Of a DNA stretch of 64,000 nucleotides, positions 8,065-15,791 are shown one piece after another. The stretch spans positions 857,510-921,509 of the forward strand of contig NZ_SNXS01000001.1 of NCBI RefSeq assembly GCF_004362525.1, read 5' to 3'. The notes under the pieces were generated by a model. The model was not told the DNA's origin. It saw only the letters and a list, made by a program, of their open reading frames with translations, and did no database searches. Source of the DNA: Roseateles toxinivorans. GTDB lineage: Bacteria; Pseudomonadota; Gammaproteobacteria; Burkholderiales; Burkholderiaceae_C. Both the position numbers and the translations under genes were made by a program. Every line of letters starts with the position of its first letter. Position 1 is the first letter of the stretch.

Positions 8065-10079
8065 GCGCGCTGTCGGAGCTTGCGGAGCCGGGCATGGCCG
8101 ACTGGCCGCCACGCCATGTCGAGCTGGCGCCCAGCCTGTTCGCCGAGCGTGCGCACACCGACACCTCGGCACTGGACCGCTTCGCGACGATGGCTCTGCT
8201 GTCGCTGCGCCCCAGCCCGACCCGCGCCCAGCAGGTGCTGCTGGCGGCCGCGGCTGCGGCAGCGTCGGCAATGACACCGCTGGACGATGCTGCCCTGTGC
8301 GAGGTCGCCCGCCGCGCGGCCAAGGCCGCCTTCGCCCCTCTGGATGAGACGGCTGCCGCGCGGGCGCTGGCCGCGCTGTCGGAGGCCTCCTTTCGCGCCT
8401 TGCGCCTGCGCCCGCATCCACCGCAACTGCTGGCTGCCTGGACGATGATCCGCGGCTCCCTGGTCGAGCTGGACACCGGCGAGGGCAAGACCCTGACCGC
8501 CGGCCTGGCCGCCAGCTTTGCTGCGCTGGCCGGCGTGCCCACCCATGTGGTCACGGTCAACGACTATCTGGCCCAGCGGGATGCGCAGACCATGCTGCCG
8601 CTGTTCCGCTTCTTCGGCCTGTCGGTCGGCGTGGTGCACAGCGGCGTGGCGCAGAACGAGCGTGCGCGGCAGTACGCCCAGGCGCTGACCTATTGCACCA
8701 ACAAGGACCTGGTGTTCGACTATCTGCGTGACCGCGTCAATGCCCGGGGCCTGCACAGCCGCGCGCAGATGGCGGTGCGCCAGCTGCATGGCGGCCTGCA
8801 GGCCGGCGAGCCGCTGCGCCTGCGGGGCCTGCATTTCGCCATCGTCGATGAGGCCGACAGCGTGCTCGTCGACGAGGCGCGCACGCCGCTGATACTGTCT
8901 GCTCAGCGTGAGGGCAAAGGCGATGCGGCTGTCTACCGGCAGCTGCTGGACGCGGCCGCCTCGCTGGAGCCCGATGTCCACTACGAGCTGCCGCTGGCCG
9001 AGGCACGGATCGAGCTGCTCCCGGCCGGCCGAGACCGGCTGCACCAGCTCGCCGAGTTGCATGCCGAGGGCTCCGAGGTCTGGCGCACCTCCTGGATGCT
9101 GGAGCACTACGCGCTGCAGGCCCTGCGTGCGCTGCACCTGTTCAAGCGCGACCAGCACTATGTCGTCCATGAGGGCAAGATCGTCATCGTCGATGAGTTC
9201 ACCGGCCGCATGCTGCCCGACCGGACCTGGGAGCAGGGCCTGCACCAGATGGTCGAGGTCAAGGAGGGCTGCGCCGTCAGCGGCGGCAATGTCACGCTGG
9301 CGCGCATCACCTACCAGAGCTTCTTCGCCCGCTATCTGCGCCTGGCCGGCATGAGCGGCACGATACGCGAGACCTCCCGCGAGATGGCCTGGGTGTTCGG
9401 CCAGCCCTGCTTGCGCATCGAGCCGAATCGCCCGTCCAGGCGCCAGGTCTTGCCTCCGCGCTTGCTGCCCGATCAGACGGCCAAGCTGGCGGCGGTGGTC
9501 GACGAGGTCAAGGCCATGATCGCGCAGCAGCGACCGGTGCTGGTGGGCACGCGTTCGGTGCGCTGTTCGTTGGCGCTGAGTGCGACGCTCAGCGAGGCGG
9601 GCATCGTGCACCGCGTGCTCAACGCCTTGCAAAATGCCGACGAGGCCGAGCTGGTTGCCGAGGCCGGTGCGCCGGCGGCGGTGACGGTGGCCACCAATAT
9701 GGCCGGCCGCGGCACCGACATCCGCCTGCACGAACATGCGCTGCGCCAGGGCGGCCTGCATGTGATCCTGACCGAATGGCACGAATCCTCGCGCATCGAC
9801 CGTCAGCTCTACGGCCGTTGCGCGCGCCAGGGCGACCCGGGCAGTGTGCGCGCCATCGTGGCGCTGGACGACGAGCTGATACTGCGCCATGCAGGTGCCG
9901 CCATGATTGCGCTGAGCCAACGCTTGGGGAAGGGCGCATGGCCCGTCTGGGCTATTGAAGCGCTGCGGCGACACGTGCAAAGTCACGCCGAAGCCGCCAA
10001 TGCGCGCCAACGCCGCGCCACCTTGAAGCAGGACCAGCAGATGCGCCATCAGCTGGCGTTCTCGGGCAGTGCGGAGTAG
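8061..10079 (+). CDS. SecA-like preprotein translocase ATPase, short paralogue
   Basis: With the ATG at 8061 (ATGA overlap with the M50 gene) this is a 672-residue SecA homologue. The motor is intact: Walker A GEGKT at 140-144, Walker B DEAD at 263-266, and the SecA signature TNMAGRGTD at about 545-553. Housekeeping SecA is about 900 residues with a C-terminal linker and zinc-binding tail; this protein stops soon after the motor and has no CxC...C tail. Short SecA paralogues (SecA2 type) serve dedicated substrates. Being locked between an M50 protein and a periplasmic adaptor, it is unlikely to be the housekeeping SecA and more likely powers export of a neighbouring product. The role is inference; the family call is firm. 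Confidence 0.88.
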   Translation: MSALSELAEPGMADWPPRHVELAPSLFAERAHTDTSALDRFATMALLSLRPSPTRAQQVLLAAAAAAASAMTPLDDAALCEVARRAAKAAFAPLDETAAARALAALSEASFRALRLRPHPPQLLAAWTMIRGSLVELDTGEGKTLTAGLAASFAALAGVPTHVVTVNDYLAQRDAQTMLPLFRFFGLSVGVVHSGVAQNERARQYAQALTYCTNKDLVFDYLRDRVNARGLHSRAQMAVRQLHGGLQAGEPLRLRGLHFAIVDEADSVLVDEARTPLILSAQREGKGDAAVYRQLLDAAASLEPDVHYELPLAEARIELLPAGRDRLHQLAELHAEGSEVWRTSWMLEHYALQALRALHLFKRDQHYVVHEGKIVIVDEFTGRMLPDRTWEQGLHQMVEVKEGCAVSGGNVTLARITYQSFFARYLRLAGMSGTIRETSREMAWVFGQPCLRIEPNRPSRRQVLPPRLLPDQTAKLAAVVDEVKAMIAQQRPVLVGTRSVRCSLALSATLSEAGIVHRVLNALQNADEAELVAEAGAPAAVTVATNMAGRGTDIRLHEHALRQGGLHVILTEWHESSRIDRQLYGRCARQGDPGSVRAIVALDDELILRHAGAAMIALSQRLGKGAWPVWAIEALRRHVQSHAEAANARQRRATLKQDQQMRHQLAFSGSAE

Positions 10080-10094
10080 AGAAACAGGTACCCC

Positions 10095-10934
10095 ATGAAC
10101 CACCGCTCGTCCTATCGCCGCGCCTTGCCGGCCCTTCTTCTGGCCCTTCTCGCCGATGCCCACGCGGCCGGTCGCGCCAACGAATTCGACGGCCTGATCG
10201 AGCCCTCGCAGACGATAGACATCCGCAGTCCGGTGGTTGGCTTGATCTCGCAGGTCAATGCTGCGCGGGGCGGTGTGGTCAAAAAGGGCGCGGTGATCGT
10301 CAGCCTGGACACCAGCGTCGAGCGCTCGGCCGCCGAGCTGGCCCGCTACAAATCGACGATGGACGGCGCCGTCAAGGCCGGCGACAGCCGCGTGCAGTAT
10401 GCCGAACGCAAGTTCAAGCGCCGCGCCGAGCTGGCCGAGAAGAACTACGGCACGGCCCAGGAGCGCGAAGACGCCGAGGTCGAGCAACGCATTGCCCAGG
10501 CCGATGCGCAATCGGCCCGCGAGAACAGGCAACTGGCCAGGCTGGAGCTGGACTACGCCAGTGCCCAGGTCAACCAGCGCCAGCTGCGCAGTCCGATCGA
10601 CGGGGTGGTCATCGAGCAGGGCCAGTACCCGGGCGAGATGACCGAGCCCAGCGACGGCAAGAAACCGATCCTTCGGCTGGCGCAGATCAACCCGCTGCGG
10701 GTGTCGGTGCTGCTGCCTGCGGCGCTCTATCCGAAGCTGAAGCTTGGCATGAAGGCCGAGGTGTTGCCGGAGAAGCCGCTGGATGGCCGCTACCCGGTGA
10801 CGGTGACGATGATCGACAAGATCATCGACGCGGCCAGCGGCACTTTCCGCGTGCATCTGCTGCTGCCCAATGCCAACGGCGCCTTGCCCGGTGGGTTGAA
10901 GGCGAGGGTGGTGTTTTCGGAATTGCCTCAGTAG
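10095..10934 (+). CDS. Periplasmic adaptor subunit (HlyD/RND-type membrane fusion protein)
   Basis: A 279-residue protein with an N-terminal signal peptide (RRALPALLLALLADAHA). A first lipoyl half-motif follows (SPVVGLISQVNAARGGVV), then a helical hairpin, the second half-motif (LRSPIDGVVIEQGQYPGE) and a beta-barrel tail. It lacks the C-terminal extension of long RND adaptors. It starts 15 bases after the SecA-like gene and ends the plus-strand cluster that begins with the GAF-HlyD gene. Established knowledge: these proteins form periplasmic channels between inner- and outer-membrane components. This is the third protein in the cluster with lipoyl-type domains, after the GAF-HlyD and M50 proteins. 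Confidence 0.82.
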   Translation: MNHRSSYRRALPALLLALLADAHAAGRANEFDGLIEPSQTIDIRSPVVGLISQVNAARGGVVKKGAVIVSLDTSVERSAAELARYKSTMDGAVKAGDSRVQYAERKFKRRAELAEKNYGTAQEREDAEVEQRIAQADAQSARENRQLARLELDYASAQVNQRQLRSPIDGVVIEQGQYPGEMTEPSDGKKPILRLAQINPLRVSVLLPAALYPKLKLGMKAEVLPEKPLDGRYPVTVTMIDKIIDAASGTFRVHLLLPNANGALPGGLKARVVFSELPQ

Positions 10935-10937
10935 TCC

Positions 10938-11867
10938 TCAGTAGCCAGCCTTGCGATCGACCGCCAGCGGCTGAGGCAACCCGGCTCGCGCGCGGCGCAA
11001 GGCATCCAGGCACTGCTCGGCCACCAGCGCACGCCTGGCTTCGCCGGCGATATGCGGCGTGGCCAGCACCTTGGGGTGCTGCCAGACCCAGTTGTCGGCC
11101 GGCGGCGGCTCGCGCTCGAACACATCGAGCGCCGCCGCGGCCAGATGGCCCTCGTCCAGCAGCGCGCGCAGATCGGCCTCGACCAGATGGCCGCCACGGC
11201 CGACATTGATCACCATCGCGCCCGGCGGCAGCTGGCTCAAGGTCAGTCGGTTCAGCAGTCCTTGGGTGGCCGCCGTCAGCGGCAGCGTGCAGACCAACAG
11301 ATCGCTCTGCGCCAGCAGCAGCGGCAGCTCGGCATCGCCAGCAAAGCTCTGCAGGCCGTCGAAGGCCTTGCGGCCGCGCCCCCAGACCGCCACCGGATAG
11401 CCCAGCGGCACGAAGGCCCGCGCGACCGCCTGCGCCACCTCGCCCTGACCCAGGATGCCGACCCGGCACTGCGCGAACGGCCGCACCGGCCGCCGGCCCC
11501 ACTCGCCGCGCGCCTGCTGGGTCTCGAATAGCGGCAGCTCGCGGGTGAAGCGCAGCGCGCAGGCGACCACGTACTGCGCCAGCATCTGGCCCTGCTGCGG
11601 ATCGACGATGCGGGTCACCGGCAGGTCCGCAGGTAAATCGGGCGCGGCGAGCAGTTTCTCGACGCCGGCACTGATGGCGCAGATCACCCGCAGATTCGGA
11701 TAGCGCGCCAGCTGGCCAGGCTTGAGCCGCCAGGCCAGCAGCGCCTCGACCTGCTCCGGCGGCGGGGTGTCGGTTTCGTCCCAGACGGGAATATCGGGCG
11801 CTTTCGCGCGCAGGGCGGCGACGAAGGATGCGGAGGGCAGCGGGTCGCTGAGCACCAGGATGGCCAT
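10938..11867 (-). CDS. ghrA: GhrA-like glyoxylate/hydroxypyruvate reductase
   Basis: A D-2-hydroxyacid dehydrogenase, 309 residues from the ATG at 11867, which has GGAG about 10 bases upstream; a GTG-less extension to 11900 adds 11 unlikely residues. The NAD(P)-binding fold is marked by GILGQGEVAQAVARAF, and the catalytic His by ATPHIAGEA near the end; the GRGGHLVEADL segment is typical of the family. Members related to GhrA reduce glyoxylate and hydroxypyruvate with NADPH in the cytoplasm. It is convergent with the adaptor gene, only 3 bases away, and is separated from the upstream transport genes by a 400-base gap that carries an inverted repeat. It is therefore probably transcribed alone. 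Confidence 0.85.
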   Translation of the reverse strand: MAILVLSDPLPSASFVAALRAKAPDIPVWDETDTPPPEQVEALLAWRLKPGQLARYPNLRVICAISAGVEKLLAAPDLPADLPVTRIVDPQQGQMLAQYVVACALRFTRELPLFETQQARGEWGRRPVRPFAQCRVGILGQGEVAQAVARAFVPLGYPVAVWGRGRKAFDGLQSFAGDAELPLLLAQSDLLVCTLPLTAATQGLLNRLTLSQLPPGAMVINVGRGGHLVEADLRALLDEGHLAAAALDVFEREPPPADNWVWQHPKVLATPHIAGEARRALVAEQCLDALRRARAGLPQPLAVDRKAGY

Positions 11868-11940
11868 CTCAGTGGCTCCACCGAATTTGTCTTGCGACAC
11901 ACGAGATACTGAAGCGGCAGGGACGAGGGCGCGCCGGCCG

Positions 11941-12184
11941 CTGCGGGCTGAAGCATCGTCCGGCCCTGAACGGACCGAACTTCGGCTTCTTTATGCCCGC
12001 GGCGACCGGCACGCCCTCATCCCCGCTGGCACCGGCGTGCAGATTCGCCAAAGCGCGAGACGCGCGCATGACTCGGGGTCGGCGGCCACCAGCGCATCCG
12101 CAGAGGGGGTGGTGGGCCGGCCACGGAGGGCATAAAGAAGCTGAAGGTCGGTCCGAAGGGACCGGCCCAAGCTTCAGCCCGCAG
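11941..12184. repeat. Long imperfect inverted repeat in the intergenic region
   Basis: The arms are 11941-11998 and 12128-12184. Each begins or ends with CTGCGGGCTGAAGC and the other end reads TTCTTTATGCCC; across about 57 bases they differ at roughly ten positions and one gap. About 129 bases lie between them, with weaker similarity continuing inward. No convincing gene lies in 11868-12268, so the repeat fills most of that gap. It could be a MITE-like or REP-like element, or a large transcribed stem-loop. Confidence 0.7.
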
Positions 12185-12268
12185 TGGCTGACCCTCCGCC
12201 CCCTCTGCTGCCCCATCGCAGCGAGCCCCCAAGGATCGACATCCAATCGCGAGTCGAAAAGCTTCATC

Positions 12269-13237
12269 TCAATCCACCGAAACCTTGGCCTGGCGAATGA
12301 CCTGACCCCACTTGGCCGTCTCGCTGCTGATGAAGGCGCCGAACTCGGCCGGTGTGCCGCCCATCGGCACGGTGCCCATCGCTTCGAGCTTCAGCCTTAC
12401 CTCATCGGTGCGCACGATCGCGTGCACCTCGTCGGCTACGCGTTTGATGATGGCGGCCGGCGTGCCGGCCGGCGCCAAGAGGCCAGCCCAGGTGCTGCCG
12501 GTGAAGCCCGTGACACCCTGTTCGATGAAGGTGGGCACGTCCGGCAGCGCCGGCAGGCGCCTGTCGCTGGCCACTCCGATCAGGCGCACCTTGCCGGTCT
12601 TGCCGGGGTTGATCAGGCCCGAGGCGGCATCCAGAAAGAGCTGGATCTGCCCGCCCATCAGATCGGTCAGGGCCGCCGCCGCGCCGCGGTAGGGGATGTG
12701 GACCATATAGCTGCCGGTCAAGGCCTTCAGCAGCTCGGTGCTCAGATGGGCGGCCGAGCCATTGCCGCTGGAGCCGAAGCTGATCTTGCCCGGGTTCTTC
12801 TTCGCGTAGGCGATCAGCTCGGCCGCGGTCTTGAACGGCGCGTCGTTGTTGACGGCGGCCACCAGTGGCGACAGGCCGATCAGCGACACCGCGGCAATGT
12901 CCTTGGCCGGGTCATAGGGCAGCTTCGGGTACAGGCTGGTGTTGGCCGCATAGGCGGCAATCACGACGGCAAAGGTCGCGCCATCGGGCGCCGACTTTGC
13001 CAGCGCATCGACGCCGATCACGCTGTTGGCGCCCGGCTTGTTGTCGATCAGCACCGTCTGGCCCAGGCGCTCCTGCAGCTTCTGGGCGGTCAGCCGCGCG
13101 GTGATGTCGGTGAAACCGCCGGGTGGGTAGGGCACGATGATCTTGATCGGCTTGGTGGGCCAGGCCTGGGCCTGGGCCGAGGGCAGGGCGGCCAGTGCGG
13201 CCAGGCCCAGGGCGAAGTCTCTGCGCTTCACGGTCAT
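12269..13237 (-). CDS. Tripartite tricarboxylate transporter (Bug-type) solute-binding protein
   Basis: A 322-residue periplasmic receptor. The signal peptide starts VKRRDFALGLAALAALP and has a twin-arginine-like RRDF. The mature part has the family's opening WPTKPIKIIVPYPPGGFTD and later IDNKPGANSVIG, both typical of TctC/Bug proteins that bind carboxylates, often aromatic or dicarboxylic. Bug receptors greatly outnumber their TctAB membrane subunits in Burkholderiales, and no TctA/TctB is seen here. The start overlaps the stop of the preceding CoA ligase (ATGA), so it is the last gene of a four-gene operon under the IclR-flanked promoter. Confidence 0.88.
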   Translation of the reverse strand: MTVKRRDFALGLAALAALPSAQAQAWPTKPIKIIVPYPPGGFTDITARLTAQKLQERLGQTVLIDNKPGANSVIGVDALAKSAPDGATFAVVIAAYAANTSLYPKLPYDPAKDIAAVSLIGLSPLVAAVNNDAPFKTAAELIAYAKKNPGKISFGSSGNGSAAHLSTELLKALTGSYMVHIPYRGAAAALTDLMGGQIQLFLDAASGLINPGKTGKVRLIGVASDRRLPALPDVPTFIEQGVTGFTGSTWAGLLAPAGTPAAIIKRVADEVHAIVRTDEVRLKLEAMGTVPMGGTPAEFGAFISSETAKWGQVIRQAKVSVD

Positions 13238-14766
13238 GCCTTTGTCTCCTTGTTGTACTGATCCCTGAGTTCGCGCTTGAGCACCTTGCCGATGGCGCTG
13301 CGCGGCAGCTCGGCAATGGTTTGCACATCGCTCAGGCGCTGGGTCTTGCCGACGCGCTCGTTGAGCCAGCTGCGCAGCTCGGTGTCGGGTGTGGCGTCGC
13401 CTGCGGCGTGAACGACAAAGGCCACCGGCGTTTCACCCCATTCGACGCTGGGCACGCCAACCACCGCCACATCGGCCACGGCCGGGTGCTGGCGCAGCTG
13501 CGCTTCGAGGTCGCTGGGGTAGATGTTGAAACCACCGGAGATGACCATGTCCTTCTTGCGATCGAACAGCGTCAGAAAGCCCTGCTCGTCGAAGCGGCCT
13601 ATGTCACCGGTGCGAATGAAGCGCTTGCCGTCCGGGGCGAACCACTCGGCCTCGCGGGTCTTTTCCGGCTGGCCGTGGTAGCCGGCCATCATGCCGGGAG
13701 AATGGCCGACCACCTCGCCGGCCTCACCGGCGGGCAGTTCCATGCCGGCCTCGTCGATCAGCCGCATGTCATGACCCTCGCTGGGGCGGCCGACGGTGTG
13801 CAGCTTGTCCGGGTGCTTATGGGCTTCGAGGATGCAGGTTCCGCCTCCCTCGGTCATGCCGTAGAACTCGACCAGGCCGCCGGGCCAGCGCGCCAGCACA
13901 TCGCGCTTCAGCGTGGCCGAGAACGGTGCGCTGGTGCAGAACTTGGCCTCGAAGGCGCTGAGGTCGAAGCTGCCGAACTGCGGCAGGGCCATGATGCGCT
14001 GGTACTGCACCGGCACCAGCATCGTGTGCGTGACGCGGTGCTGTTGCGCCAGCGCCAGATAGCCCGCCGCGTCGAATTTGGGCATCAGCACCACGGTGCC
14101 GCCGAAGGCGATGGTCGGGAAGAACACGACCAGCGTGGTGTTCGAATACAGCGGCGTGGCCAGCAGGGTGGTCTTGCCCGGCCCATAGCCGTAGGCGGCA
14201 CCGCGCTGCACATGCATCCAGCGCATGCCGTGCGGCTGGACGATGCCCTTGGGCGTGCCGGTGGTGCCCGAGGAATAGATGATGTTGAAGGGCGCCTCGG
14301 GCGTCAGCGTCACCGGCTGCGGTGTGCTGCCGGGCGGTGCCAGCCACGATTCGAAAGCCCGGCCGGGTGCTTCGGCATCGAGTGCGATGCACAGCGGCAG
14401 GGCAAGACCCGGCACCAGCCGGGCCGCCGTGGCATCGACGAACAGCCAGCGCGCCTGCGCGTCGGCCAGCATCGCGGCGAAGTCGGCCGGCGTGACGGAC
14501 GGCGCCAACGGCGCCACCACCACACCGGCCCGCAGTGCACCGAGAAAGATCGCCGCCTGCAGCGGCGTGGACAGGCCGCACAGGGCGATGGCCTCGCCGG
14601 GCGCCACACCATCGCGCTGCAGGGCGCTGGCGACGCGGTCCACCAGCGCATTCAGCTCGCCGTAGCTGTAGCGCAGCCCGCCCTGGATCAGCGCGGGCTG
14701 CTGCGGCTGCGCCGCCGCATGGTCATGCAGCAGTTCGGCGATATTGCGAAACGGCGCGTCAGCCAC
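13234..14766 (-). CDS. AMP-binding acyl-CoA synthetase
   Basis: A 510-residue adenylate-forming enzyme. The ATP-binding P-loop YSSGTTGTPKG is at residues 164-174, the hinge region reads DRKKDMVISGGFNIYPSD, and the catalytic lysine near the end lies in SAIGKVLKREL. It would activate a carboxylic acid to its CoA thioester; the substrate cannot be read from the sequence, but relatives act on aromatic or medium-chain acids. It lies between two Bug receptor genes, 9 bases after the upstream one and overlapping the downstream one by 4. Uptake and activation of the same acid is a fair inference. Confidence 0.88.
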   Translation of the reverse strand: MADAPFRNIAELLHDHAAAQPQQPALIQGGLRYSYGELNALVDRVASALQRDGVAPGEAIALCGLSTPLQAAIFLGALRAGVVVAPLAPSVTPADFAAMLADAQARWLFVDATAARLVPGLALPLCIALDAEAPGRAFESWLAPPGSTPQPVTLTPEAPFNIIYSSGTTGTPKGIVQPHGMRWMHVQRGAAYGYGPGKTTLLATPLYSNTTLVVFFPTIAFGGTVVLMPKFDAAGYLALAQQHRVTHTMLVPVQYQRIMALPQFGSFDLSAFEAKFCTSAPFSATLKRDVLARWPGGLVEFYGMTEGGGTCILEAHKHPDKLHTVGRPSEGHDMRLIDEAGMELPAGEAGEVVGHSPGMMAGYHGQPEKTREAEWFAPDGKRFIRTGDIGRFDEQGFLTLFDRKKDMVISGGFNIYPSDLEAQLRQHPAVADVAVVGVPSVEWGETPVAFVVHAAGDATPDTELRSWLNERVGKTQRLSDVQTIAELPRSAIGKVLKRELRDQYNKETKA

Positions 14767-14775
14767 GGGCGAGCC

Positions 14776-15762
14776 CTACTTGGCCGCTAGGCCCAGGCGC
14801 TCGATCAGGGCCTTGTCCTTGGCATAGGTTTCGACGGCCCACTTGCGGTAATCGTCACCATTGCGGTACCACATCGCCTGGTTCAGTTGATCCAGCAGTT
14901 CGATGTGCTTGGGGTCGTCCATGGCCTTCTTGTAGGCGTCGTGCAGTGCCTTGACGACGGCCGGATCCATGCCCTTGGGGCCGACCAGACCATAGGGTGA
15001 AGTGGAGACCACGCCATAGCCCAGCTCCTTGGCCGTGGGCACCTGCGGCCAGCGCTTGGTGCGCTCCTCGCCGAAGGTCACCAGCAGGCGCATCTGGCCG
15101 CCATCGACGAATTTGTCCCAGCCGCTGGCATCGCTCTGCGCCATCACATGGCCGCCGAGCAGCGCCTGCTGCAGATCGGCATTGCCCTTGAACGGCACAT
15201 GGTTCAGCTGGATCTTGGCGTTGCCGGCCAGCTCTTCCATCAGCAGATGCGGGCTGCTGCCGGTACCTGTGGACCCGTAGTTGATCTGGCCCGGCTGCTT
15301 GCGTGCGGCTTCGATGTACTCGTTGAAGGTCTTGTACGGCGAGTCGGCGCGCACGGTGAAGCCGAAGGTATAGCCCGACACGCCGATGATGAAGCTGAAG
15401 TCGTTCAGCGGATGCCACTGCGTCTTTTGCATATGCGGGATGCGCAGCATGCCCAGCGGGAACTGGGCAATGGTGTAGCCGTCGGGCTTGGCCGTCAGTG
15501 CCATCGTGCCGGGCCCAAGCGTGCCGCCGCCGCCGGGCTTGTTCTCGATCACGATCTGCTGGCCCAGGTGCTTGCTGGCGATCTCCGACAGCGCGCGCAG
15601 ATGGCGGTCGGTCGACCCGCCTGCCGGCCAGGGCACGATCAGTGTCACGGGCTTGGCCGTTGGATAGCTCTGCGCCTGCAGCGCGCCCCAGGGGGCCAGC
15701 GCGGCGGCGGCCGTCAGCAGCAAGAGCCCGCGGCGCAGGGGGGAGGGGGCTTTGATCGTCAT
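14776..15762 (-). CDS. Tripartite tricarboxylate transporter (Bug-type) solute-binding protein
   Basis: A 328-residue receptor starting at ATG 15762 (GGAGA lies about 10 bases upstream); the same frame is open further upstream, but that part is antisense to the CoA ligase and not coding. The signal peptide is RRGLLLLTAAAALAPWGALQA. Mature-protein hallmarks are PTAKPVTLIVPWPAGGSTD and IENKPGGGGTLGPG. It is clearly a paralogue of the receptor at 12269 but diverged, so it may bind a different acid. Its place between two CoA ligases, all on the minus strand with short spacers, makes it part of the operon. Confidence 0.88.
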   Translation of the reverse strand: MTIKAPSPLRRGLLLLTAAAALAPWGALQAQSYPTAKPVTLIVPWPAGGSTDRHLRALSEIASKHLGQQIVIENKPGGGGTLGPGTMALTAKPDGYTIAQFPLGMLRIPHMQKTQWHPLNDFSFIIGVSGYTFGFTVRADSPYKTFNEYIEAARKQPGQINYGSTGTGSSPHLLMEELAGNAKIQLNHVPFKGNADLQQALLGGHVMAQSDASGWDKFVDGGQMRLLVTFGEERTKRWPQVPTAKELGYGVVSTSPYGLVGPKGMDPAVVKALHDAYKKAMDDPKHIELLDQLNQAMWYRNGDDYRKWAVETYAKDKALIERLGLAAK

Positions 15763-15791
15763 GGTCTTGTCTCCGGTTGTGTTTTGTCTTG

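Noticed and set aside
8049-10856. A 935-codon minus-strand frame opposite the SecA-like and adaptor genes
   Set aside because: It is a shadow caused by high GC and codon bias; its product is His/Gln/Arg-rich with no motif, while the plus strand has full SecA and lipoyl motifs.
13195-14790. Long plus-strand frame opposite a CoA ligase
   Set aside because: It is antisense to a gene with all adenylation motifs; the product is low-complexity and shows no domain.
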